From: Brumimicrobium sp040882265
GTDB taxonomy: Bacteria; Bacteroidota; Bacteroidia; Flavobacteriales_D; Crocinitomicaceae
Direction: 5' to 3'
NCBI GenBank assembly: GCA_040882265.1
Contig: JBBEBO010000208.1
Span: forward strand, 1-50,628
Length of the DNA: 50,628 bases
A model generated the notes under the pieces. It worked only from the letters and a program-made list of their open reading frames with translations. It did not search any database and was not told the origin of the DNA. Made by a program: the position numbers and the translations under genes. Within the stretch, counting starts at the first letter, position 1, and every line of letters begins with the position of its first letter. This document shows, one piece after another, positions 43,738-50,628 of the stretch.

Positions 43738-45801
43738 ATGGAAAAACAAAAATATACTATAACAGCAGCGCTTCCATACGCCAACGGACCGCTACACCTG
43801 GGACATGTTTCAGGTGTATATTTACCAGCAGATATTTTTGTTCGATTTTTGCGTCACAAAGGACACGATGTGGCTTTCATTTGTGGTAGTGATGAACACG
43901 GAGCTGCGATTACTTTACGCGCAAAAAAAGAGGGAATAACTCCCAAAGAAATTGTAGATAAATATTATACCATACTCTCTGATTCTTTCAAAAAATTTAA
44001 TATTTCATTTGATATATTCCATAGAACATCAACAGAAATTCACAAGGAAACTGCTCAAGACTTTTTTAAAAAATTAAACGATAACGACAAACTTACGCAA
44101 CAACGCAGCAAACAATATTTTGATGAAGAATATCAGCAGTTTCTAGCAGATCGATATATTTCAGGAGAATGTCCTAAGTGTAGTTATAACAATGCTTATG
44201 GCGATCAATGTGAAAAATGTGGTTCAGCATTAAGCCCCAACGAATTAATTAATCCAGTTTCTACGCTTAGTGGAAAAAGACCTGTAATGAAAGAAACTTC
44301 TCATTGGTTTTTACCGATGGAGCGCCATGAAAAATGGTTAAAACAATGGATTCAAGAAGGAAAGCTGGACGGTGTTCAACAGCACGACCCCTCATTGTGG
44401 AGAAAGCAAGTACTAGGGCAATGTATGAGTTGGATTGACGGAGGCTTAAAACCACGCGCCATGACTCGCGATTTAGACTGGGGAATTCCTGTTCCCGTTG
44501 AAGGAGCAGATGGCAAAGTGCTCTACGTATGGTTAGATGCACCAATTGGATATATTTCTGCAACAAAAAAGTGGGCAGAAGACAATAACAAAAACTGGAA
44601 AGATTATTGGACGGGCGACCGTAAACTAGTGCACTTTATAGGAAAAGACAACATTGTATTTCATGCGATCATTTTTCCTATCCTTTTGAAAGAGCACGGT
44701 GAATTCAATTTACCAGACAACGTTCCTGCATCAGAATTTTTAAACTTGGAAGGAGATAAATTTTCAACTTCTCGTAACTGGGCGGTTTGGTTACACGAAT
44801 ATATTGATCGCTATCCAGATAAAATAGACGAGTTAAAATATACACTTACAGCAATTGCGCCAGAGAGCAGAGACAGCGAATTTACTTGGAATGAGTTTCA
44901 ATCAAGAGTAAACAATGAGCTTGCAGATGTTCTAGGAAATTTTGTGAATCGCGCGTTAGTGTTAAATAATAAATATTACGAAGGAGTTGTTCCAGAAAGA
45001 CAGGAGCTAACAGAAGTAGATAAGCAAATAATAAAAGCGCTTGCTGAAACTCCAGCAAAAATAGAAGACTTGCTCTATAAATACAAAATTCGCGAAGCAC
45101 AGTCTGAAGTCATGGGTCTTGCAAGAATGGGAAATAAATATCTAGCAGAAACAGAACCATGGAAACTTATAAAAACGGAGCCAAATCGTGTAAAAACAAT
45201 TTTAAATATTGCTATTCAAATAACGGGAAGCCTGTCTATATTACTTGATCCTTTTTTACCAGCAACGGCACAGAAGCTACGAGATTTCCTTAATATTGAT
45301 TCTATCGATTGGTCAATGTCTGGAAATCCTGATCTAATAATGTCTGGAATGAAGGCGAATAAACCAACGATTTTGTTTCCAAAAATAGAAGATGAACTCG
45401 TGAATAAGGAACAAGAAAGGTTAAAGAAATCAAAAGAAGTGGAAGAACAAAACGTACAAATTGAGCCAGAAAAAGAGGCGATTCAGTTTGAAGAGTTTAT
45501 GAAAATGGACTTGAGGGTAGGACAAATCGTTGAAGCTAAAAAAGTAAAGAAAGCGGATAAGTTACTTGAGTTACTCGTTGATACAGGTCTAGATAAGCGG
45601 ACAGTTGTATCAGGCATTGCACAGTATTATTCTCCAGAAGAAATTATTGGAAAAAAGGTAACTGTTTTAATGAACCTCCCGCCGCGTAAGCTAAAGGGTG
45701 TGGTTTCACAAGGAATGATATTAATGGCAGAAAATGAAAAGGGAGAACTTTCTTTTATGACGCCAGACAAAGACTTAAACCCTGGAGCTGAAATAAGATA
45801 A
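43738..45801 (+). CDS. metG: Methionine--tRNA ligase
   Basis: MetRS charges both initiator and elongator tRNA-Met. The class I signature is ALPYANGPLHLGHVSG (residues 11-26). A zinc knuckle appears as CPKCSYNNAYGDQCEKCG (about 142-159). The KMSKS-type loop is KFSTSRNWAVW (about 341-351). The C-terminal ~110 residues are an EMAP/OB-fold tRNA-binding domain (MDLRVGQIVEAKKVKKADKL), which mediates dimerisation. 687 residues is normal for this form. It ends two bases before the convergent permease gene's stop codon. Confidence 0.97.
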   Translation: MEKQKYTITAALPYANGPLHLGHVSGVYLPADIFVRFLRHKGHDVAFICGSDEHGAAITLRAKKEGITPKEIVDKYYTILSDSFKKFNISFDIFHRTSTEIHKETAQDFFKKLNDNDKLTQQRSKQYFDEEYQQFLADRYISGECPKCSYNNAYGDQCEKCGSALSPNELINPVSTLSGKRPVMKETSHWFLPMERHEKWLKQWIQEGKLDGVQQHDPSLWRKQVLGQCMSWIDGGLKPRAMTRDLDWGIPVPVEGADGKVLYVWLDAPIGYISATKKWAEDNNKNWKDYWTGDRKLVHFIGKDNIVFHAIIFPILLKEHGEFNLPDNVPASEFLNLEGDKFSTSRNWAVWLHEYIDRYPDKIDELKYTLTAIAPESRDSEFTWNEFQSRVNNELADVLGNFVNRALVLNNKYYEGVVPERQELTEVDKQIIKALAETPAKIEDLLYKYKIREAQSEVMGLARMGNKYLAETEPWKLIKTEPNRVKTILNIAIQITGSLSILLDPFLPATAQKLRDFLNIDSIDWSMSGNPDLIMSGMKANKPTILFPKIEDELVNKEQERLKKSKEVEEQNVQIEPEKEAIQFEEFMKMDLRVGQIVEAKKVKKADKLLELLVDTGLDKRTVVSGIAQYYSPEEIIGKKVTVLMNLPPRKLKGVVSQGMILMAENEKGELSFMTPDKDLNPGAEIR

Positions 45802-45803
45802 AG

Positions 45804-47069
45804 CTATTTTTTTTCACCTTTAAAAGAATAACCAATACTTTCGATAACATCTTTAATTTTAGATGTTTCTACTTCACCTTGTAGTGTAACCTCACCTTTT
45901 TGTAGGTTTACTACTACGTCTTCTACGCCTTGAATAGCTTTAAGGTTTTTGTCAACGTTAGCAACGCAGTGGTTGCATGTCATACCTTCTATAACATAAG
46001 ATTTTGTTGATGTTTTATTTTCCATTGTTCTCGTTTTTTTAGGGATAAGTTTTAAAACTTCAGCTTGTGTTATTAAGTAAATCATTAACACGCCAGATCC
46101 AACCATTAACCAATAGGGTAAAATATGATGTTCATGTGCACCAGTATGTTCAGGAGTGAAATAAGTAAACCAAGACTTCGGCAGAGCGTAATCAATAAGC
46201 AAACCAAATCCTAAAGCACCAATTACAATTGAAGCTAAGTACTTAAGTGTTGTTTTTTTACCAATAGTTTGCCATAGTACCGTGAGCGTTGCAACATTTG
46301 TTGCTGGACCTGCCATTAGAAAAACCAGTGCTGCGCCAGGAGAAACCCCTTTCAATAATAAAGCCGCTGCAATAGGAACACTAGCTGTAGCACAAACATA
46401 AAGAGGAATACTTGCGGCTAAAATAATTAACATGTTGAGCCAAGGACTACTTAAATACTCCGTAAATAAAGCTTGTGGAACAAACATTGTGATTAAAGTA
46501 GCCAGTACTAAACCAAGTATTAACCACCTAGAAATGTCTTGTAAAAAGGATACAAATGCGTATTTAAATATCCGGTCGAACCAATGTTGTTTTTCTTTTG
46601 CAGTTTCATTTGCACTACTTGAATAAGCTAGAGTTGCTGTTTCTGTGTTTTTTGAAACGCTCGTGTCTTGATCTGCCCAGACACCACCTAAAACACCAGT
46701 AATAAAAGCAACTATGGGTCGAACGACAGCAAAAGCCCAGCCCATTAAAGAGTAAGTAACTAAAATACTATCAACACCTGTTTGCGGTGTTGAAATTAGA
46801 AATGAAGAGGTTGCACCTTTTGAAGCGCCTTGTTTGTAAAAAGAAACACCTGTCGGAATGACGCCACAAGAACACAAAGGCAGTGGAATTCCCAAAAGAG
46901 CAGCTTTAATAGAGCTTCCCAAGCCGGGTTTCCCCATTTTTCTCTGAAGCCAATCTTTTGAAAAAACCCCATTAAGGAAACCAGCGATTAAAAACCCCAG
47001 CAAAAGGTAAGGAGCCATTTCAACGGTAAGATCCCAAAGCGTTTTAAAAAAAGTGCCAACAATTTCCAT
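45804..47069 (-). CDS. Cu/Zn-efflux-type permease with C-terminal HMA domain
   Basis: A 421-residue inner-membrane protein of the COG0701 permease type, similar to the SO_0444 family Cu/Zn efflux transporter. It has 8-9 membrane helices in two halves, with PLCSCGVIPTGVSFYKQGAS and AASIPLYVCATASVPIAAAL as the paired Cys-containing signature helices. The C-terminal ~70 residues form a heavy-metal-associated domain with the metal-binding motif MTCNHC (about residue 365). This fused domain supports a role in metal export. A minus-strand -7 element (47074-47081) lies only four bases before the start codon, suggesting a near-leaderless message. Confidence 0.88.
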   Translation of the reverse strand: MEIVGTFFKTLWDLTVEMAPYLLLGFLIAGFLNGVFSKDWLQRKMGKPGLGSSIKAALLGIPLPLCSCGVIPTGVSFYKQGASKGATSSFLISTPQTGVDSILVTYSLMGWAFAVVRPIVAFITGVLGGVWADQDTSVSKNTETATLAYSSSANETAKEKQHWFDRIFKYAFVSFLQDISRWLILGLVLATLITMFVPQALFTEYLSSPWLNMLIILAASIPLYVCATASVPIAAALLLKGVSPGAALVFLMAGPATNVATLTVLWQTIGKKTTLKYLASIVIGALGFGLLIDYALPKSWFTYFTPEHTGAHEHHILPYWLMVGSGVLMIYLITQAEVLKLIPKKTRTMENKTSTKSYVIEGMTCNHCVANVDKNLKAIQGVEDVVVNLQKGEVTLQGEVETSKIKDVIESIGYSFKGEKK

Positions 47070-47073
47070 AGTA

Positions 47074-47081
47074 CAAATTTA
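47074..47081 (-). promoter_or_regulatory. -7 promoter element (TAAATTTG) for the permease gene
   Basis: On the minus strand TAAATTTG fits TAnnTTTG and lies four bases before the ATG. Confidence 0.45.
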
Positions 47082-47171
47082 AATAATTTAAAAATAGAGG
47101 AATGTTTAAAAAGACGCATTATAATTGGATTGTTACTTCTGTTACGTAACTTTATTAAATCTAGTAATAGC

Positions 47172-47383
47172 GGTATTATTGTCAAGGCAAAAGCATTTGA
47201 ATTTAAAGCTCCTTTTGGTTTGATTTAATAAAACCAAAGGTTCTTTTGCCACGGGTTTTAACCCGTGGTTAAAGAAGAATAAGGAATATCTTATTTTGGC
47301 GCGACTTTTTGCTCCAAAAATCGTGACAAAATGCGCTCTCTCCGAGATTTAGATTTTAAATGCGTTTGCCCTGGTATTATTGT
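47172..47383. mobile_element. MITE-like element copy 2 with 11-bp target duplication
   Basis: The element (47183-47372, 190 bp) is the inverted counterpart of the one at 77-267, with only scattered differences. It is flanked by GGTATTATTGT on both sides (47172-47182 and 47373-47383), an 11-bp target duplication unrelated to that of copy 1. This end-to-end match with different duplications shows two independent insertions. It lies between the divergent permease and purN genes. Confidence 0.9.
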
Positions 47384-47415
47384 TTGTTAAAGGGCGTTTA
47401 TTGAAGGCTAATTTA

Positions 47416-47423
47416 TATTTTTG
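47416..47423 (+). promoter_or_regulatory. -7 promoter element (TATTTTTG) for purN
   Basis: TATTTTTG fits TAnnTTTG and ends four bases before the purN ATG at 47428, implying a near-leaderless transcript. The MITE ends 44 bases upstream and could supply part of the promoter. Confidence 0.5.
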
Positions 47424-47427
47424 TAGC

Positions 47428-48003
47428 ATGAAAACTCAACGTCTGGCTATTTTTGCCTCAGGAAATGGATCAAATGCTGTGCGATTAATTGAGCATTTTC
47501 GAAATCATCCCGAAATAAAAGTAGTTACTATTCTCTCAAATAATAAGAATGCAGGAGTTATAGAAAAAGTAAAAAACGAGAACATTGAAAAGTTAGTAAT
47601 CACAAATGATGAAGCGGCTAATGGAAAACTTTTGATTGACTTGATTCAAAAACAAGGGGTTGATTATATAATTTTAGCTGGATACTTAAGAAAAATACCA
47701 GCGGAACTTATTAATGCTTTTGAAGAGAAAATCATAAATGTTCATCCAGCACTTTTGCCAAAATTTGGAGGTAAGGGAATGTATGGAATACACGTACATC
47801 AAGCTGTAAAAGAAGCAAGAGAAAAAGAAACGGGGATTAGTATTCACCTCGTTAATCAAAACTTTGATGAAGGAAGAGTTCTTGCACGACATAAAGTGAT
47901 TGTTGATGAATTTGATGAAAAAGAAGAAATTCAACGAAAAGTTCAAGCTTTAGAGCATCATTTTTTTGCAAAAGAGATTGAGAAGTATATTTTGAAAAAG
48001 TAA
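47428..48003 (+). CDS. purN: Phosphoribosylglycinamide formyltransferase
   Basis: PurN transfers a formyl group from 10-formyl-THF to GAR in purine synthesis. The 191-residue protein begins MKTQRLAIFASGNGSNAVRL with the GAR-binding glycine loop. The active-site Asn-His-Asp set appears as INVHPALLPKFGGKGMYGIH (Asn and His) and the folate-side loop NFDEGRVL (Asp). The frame is open to 47380, but that extension crosses the promoter and MITE edge; I chose the ATG at 47428. The DUF6495-like gene follows after 15 bases and is probably co-transcribed. Confidence 0.95.
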   Translation: MKTQRLAIFASGNGSNAVRLIEHFRNHPEIKVVTILSNNKNAGVIEKVKNENIEKLVITNDEAANGKLLIDLIQKQGVDYIILAGYLRKIPAELINAFEEKIINVHPALLPKFGGKGMYGIHVHQAVKEAREKETGISIHLVNQNFDEGRVLARHKVIVDEFDEKEEIQRKVQALEHHFFAKEIEKYILKK

Positions 48004-48018
48004 AAAAACACTTAAAAA

Positions 48019-48495
48019 ATGCCGAAGTATAGGAGCTTAACGACACAAGAATTAAAAGAACTAGAATCTGAATTTGTTGATTTTTTGGTTGTTAATGGCA
48101 TTACAGCTAATCAATGGGTGAAGGTGAAGAAGGGATCTAAAGAAACAGCTGAAAAAATAATTGAACAGTTTAGTGATGTGGTTTGGGAAGGAGTCTTGAG
48201 AAAGATAATGTTTTTAGAACACAGAACTCCTCAAAACCTAAGAACCTTTCAGTGTTTGGACGATAAAATAATTCTTATGGGAATAAATATTGAAGACCCT
48301 AGTATAGATATCACAAAAAACGACGACTTTAAGGCGCTTCAACAAAAATTACCAAAAGCAAAGACGTACACCACAGAAAAAAAGTATAACAATAAAAGAG
48401 AAGAAGAAATTTTTCGATTAATACAAGACGGGTGCTATAAGTCAGATGGAAAAATGTTCAAAGCAATTGCCTTGAGTCTTGCTGAGGAAGAGTAG
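48019..48495 (+). CDS. DUF6495-type conserved protein
   Basis: A 158-residue soluble protein that resembles the conserved Bacteroidota family DUF6495. The start, PKYRSLTTQELKELESEFVD followed by FLVVNGI, and the motif DVVWEGVLRKI fit that family. It has no signal peptide, membrane segment or catalytic motif that I can recognise. It appears mixed alpha/beta with a Lys-rich middle. It lies 15 bases after purN on the same strand and is probably co-transcribed. Its function is unknown. Confidence 0.7.
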   Translation: MPKYRSLTTQELKELESEFVDFLVVNGITANQWVKVKKGSKETAEKIIEQFSDVVWEGVLRKIMFLEHRTPQNLRTFQCLDDKIILMGINIEDPSIDITKNDDFKALQQKLPKAKTYTTEKKYNNKREEEIFRLIQDGCYKSDGKMFKAIALSLAEEE

Positions 48496-48629
48496 GGTTC
48501 AGTGAATAATATCAATCAAATAAAATGAGTCATTAAACTCTTTTCACCAAGTATTATAACTAAATAACAGAATACCGCTTATTCTCTTTTCAACTGATTT
48601 TTAAGAAAACTTCGATTAAAAAATTTATG

Positions 48630-48637
48630 TAGTTTTG
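48630..48637 (+). promoter_or_regulatory. -7 promoter element (TAGTTTTG) for the ABC exporter gene
   Basis: TAGTTTTG fits TAnnTTTG and ends ten bases before the ABC exporter ATG. Confidence 0.5.
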
Positions 48638-48647
48638 TCTCTAAGAT

Positions 48648-50489
48648 ATGAAGCAACTAAAAACGATTTTTAAAGCAACCTTTATATACAAAGGGAGAGC
48701 GTTAGCAACGATATTTTTTAACTTGTTGTTTGTTGTTTTCAACTTACTTTCTCTGGTGCTTTTTGTGCCGTTTTTACAAGTTATTTTCCCAAGTGAAGAC
48801 AAAATTGAAGCAATGTCAAAACCCGTTTTAGAAGAGAATGGCTTTTCAGCATTGATTGAATTTACTAAAGACTATTACAATTATTTCATGACAAACATGG
48901 CTGTTGATGATCCAAAATACGCTTTGATGTTTGTATGTTTTTCTGTTGTTATAGCATTTTTCTTTAAAAGCTTGTTTCGATACATGGCAATTTATCATCA
49001 GTCTCAATTGAGAATGGCTGTTGTTAGAGACTACCGCAACCAGCTCTTTAAAAAATCTATGCGACTTCCGATGTCTTTTTTTACAGACGAGAAAAAAGGA
49101 GACCTTATGTCTCGAATGAATGGCGATGTAAACGAAGTTGAAATTGCAGTTGTTTCGGTATTAGAGCTAATATTTAGAGACCCTATTTCTGTTATTATAA
49201 CCGTTTCTGTTCTTGTGTATTGGAGCCCAGCATTGACACTTTTTTCATTTATTTTATTGCCTGTTTCAGCTCTAATCATCGTACAAATAGGCAAAAGTTT
49301 AAAAAGAACAGCAAGTAAAGGACAAAAGCAATTAGGAGTAGTGTTTTCATTCTTAGATGAGTATTTAGGTGGAATTAGAATTGTTAAAGCGTTTAATGCA
49401 ACAGGCGACGCAATAACAAAATTTAAAGCAATAAACTTACACCATCAAAAACTGCTTACGAGAGCATTTAGAAAAAGAGACTTGAGTTCACCACTAAATG
49501 AGTTTTTAGGAGCTGTAGTAATGATTTTAATTGTATGGTACGGAGGATCCATGATTTTAGATGGACAAGCAGACCAAAACTTTACTGGAAAAGAATTTAT
49601 TGGATTTATTATTGTTTTTTCCCAACTTTTAGTGCCCGTACAAAACATTGCTAAAAATGCTGCCAACTTGAGCAAAGCTAGAGCATCGCAAGAACGCATC
49701 GAAGAAATTTTAAATATGAATGAGAAAATTCATGAGCCAGAAAATCCTGTTTTACTTCACCCGCTTGAAAGGGCTGTTGTATTTAAAAACGTGTCTTTTG
49801 CTTATGGAGATGAACCAGTACTAAAAAACATCAATTTTGATTTACCAAAAGGCAAAACAGTAGCCTTGGTAGGTGAATCAGGTAGTGGAAAGTCAACAAT
49901 TGCTGATTTATTGCCAAGGTTTTATGATGTAAAGTCTGGAGAAATACTTTTTGATGAGGTCAATATTAAAAATGTAAAGCTTTACGACTTAAGAGAACAA
50001 ATTGGTATTGTAAGTCAAGAGTCGATATTGTTCAATGATACTGTTTTTAATAACATCAGTTTTGGTATGAAAAACGTTACCAAAGAAGCTGTAATTGAAG
50101 CGGCAAAAATAGCAAACGCACACGACTTTATTTTAGGTTTAGAAATGGGGTATGACACTCTAATTGGTGAGCGAGGCAACAAACTTTCGGGTGGTCAAAA
50201 ACAACGTGTAAGTATAGCGCGTGCAGTATTAAAAAACCCACCAATTATGATTTTAGATGAAGCAACTTCTGCGCTTGATACAGAGAGCGAAAAATTAGTT
50301 CAAGACGCACTAGAAAACCTAATGAGAAACAGAACATCTTTAGTCATCGCCCACCGCTTAAGCACAATCAAAAATGCGGATGTTATTTTAGTGCTTAAAA
50401 ATGGCAAAATTGTTGAGCGTGGAACACATGATGAACTTTATGCTAAAAAAGAGCATTATTACAAGTTGAGTACGCTTCAAGGTTTATAG
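48648..50489 (+). CDS. ABC exporter, MsbA-like (permease and ATPase)
   Basis: A 613-residue half-transporter with both domains. The N-terminal ~340 residues hold about six membrane helices (first at about 19-43) and the coupling-helix region LRMAVVRDYRNQLFKKSMRL. The nucleotide-binding domain has Walker A GESGSGKST (about residues 409-417), Q-loop VSQESILF, signature LSGGQKQR, Walker B IMILDEATSALD and the switch His in IAHRLSTI. This layout matches MsbA/lipid-A or multidrug exporters, functioning as a homodimer. The substrate cannot be determined. It is the last complete gene in the window. Confidence 0.93.
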   Translation: MKQLKTIFKATFIYKGRALATIFFNLLFVVFNLLSLVLFVPFLQVIFPSEDKIEAMSKPVLEENGFSALIEFTKDYYNYFMTNMAVDDPKYALMFVCFSVVIAFFFKSLFRYMAIYHQSQLRMAVVRDYRNQLFKKSMRLPMSFFTDEKKGDLMSRMNGDVNEVEIAVVSVLELIFRDPISVIITVSVLVYWSPALTLFSFILLPVSALIIVQIGKSLKRTASKGQKQLGVVFSFLDEYLGGIRIVKAFNATGDAITKFKAINLHHQKLLTRAFRKRDLSSPLNEFLGAVVMILIVWYGGSMILDGQADQNFTGKEFIGFIIVFSQLLVPVQNIAKNAANLSKARASQERIEEILNMNEKIHEPENPVLLHPLERAVVFKNVSFAYGDEPVLKNINFDLPKGKTVALVGESGSGKSTIADLLPRFYDVKSGEILFDEVNIKNVKLYDLREQIGIVSQESILFNDTVFNNISFGMKNVTKEAVIEAAKIANAHDFILGLEMGYDTLIGERGNKLSGGQKQRVSIARAVLKNPPIMILDEATSALDTESEKLVQDALENLMRNRTSLVIAHRLSTIKNADVILVLKNGKIVERGTHDELYAKKEHYYKLSTLQGL

Positions 50490-50524
50490 GTTGTGATCGT
50501 GTTTATGTCATATACATAGTCGTT

Positions 50525-50560
50525 TTAGTCCACGGTTATAAATGATAATCAACAAGCATT
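50525..50560. repeat. Dispersed repeat related to 25312-25385
   Basis: TTTAGTCCACGGTTATAAAT followed by GATAA is the inverted form of the motif at 25318-25343 and shares AGTCCACGGTTA with 25373-25384 in direct orientation. It lies between the ABC exporter gene and the terminal 43-bp repeat. Confidence 0.6.
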
Positions 50561-50574
50561 TTTTGTAACAACCT

Positions 50575-50617
50575 AACCTGCATTATTCATGAATTTCCTA
50601 TTCCAAAGCCAAACTGC
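50575..50617 (-). repeat. Right copy of 43-bp inverted repeat at window ends
   Basis: Exact reverse complement of 8-50. On its inner side lies TAGGTTGTTACAAAAAATGC (minus strand), which has no counterpart at the left end. Confidence 0.9.
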
Positions 50618-50628
50618 TCCGCCAAAGG

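Overview
The window is AT-rich chromosomal DNA from a member of the phylum Bacteroidota, most probably class Flavobacteriia or a close relative. Three things support this. There are C-terminal sorting domains of the type IX secretion system (T9SS), an anti-sigma protein ending in a gliding-motility (CHU_C) domain, and typical Bacteroidota families (DUF4175, long-form IspG, IspG-like gene order of DUF4175 - RsbW-like - ybeY - mnmG - methyltransferase). The -7 promoter motif TAnnTTTG, characteristic of the phylum's primary sigma factor, recurs before many genes. Genus cannot be fixed from the sequence alone.

Layout. 1-0.3 kb: a 43-bp repeat that recurs inverted at the far end of the window, then a 190-bp non-autonomous transposon-like element (MITE) with 11-bp target duplications. 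0.3-7.8 kb: Na/Pi cotransporter, guanine deaminase, YjbQ-family protein, type II sulfide:quinone oxidoreductase, the tRNA hydroxylase TrhO and the FtsH protease, interspersed with palindromic TGTAGGGA repeats. 7.9-13.7 kb is an accessory stretch: an immunity-like gene pair, fossils of a REP-associated transposase and a KilA-N protein, a YopM-like leucine-rich-repeat T9SS protein, small orphan genes and a truncated gene overrun by repeats. 13.9-25.3 kb is core: ispG, the mnmG/ybeY/RsbW-like/DUF4175 operon carrying three parS sites, gltX-folB and tRNA-Cys. 25.4-32.9 kb holds a surface/regulatory block: beta-barrel, CotH-kinase protein, anti-sigma and ECF sigma factor on the minus strand, a TlpA-like lipoprotein, an M23 peptidase and a LytTR response regulator. 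32.9-33.6 kb is a 700-bp gene-free region of about 18% G+C with DnaA-box-like words. 33.6-50.5 kb: rpiB, M28 peptidase, RNase R, a T9SS protein, an S9 peptidase, metG, a Cu/Zn permease fused to a metal-binding domain, purN, a DUF6495-type gene and an MsbA-like ABC exporter.

How it works together. Most of the window is housekeeping: isoprenoid, folate, purine and pentose metabolism, tRNA charging and tRNA modification (GltX, MetG, MnmG, TrhO), rRNA maturation (YbeY, RNase R) and membrane proteolysis (FtsH). The parS cluster next to mnmG, and possibly the very AT-rich gap at 33 kb, suggest the window lies in the replication-origin half of the chromosome. The most interesting non-core elements are the MITE pair, the duplicated hairpin plus mini-ORF at 38.1/38.4 kb, and the sigma/anti-sigma/CotH/beta-barrel block. 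I saw no CRISPR array, rRNA operon, prophage or complete insertion sequence.
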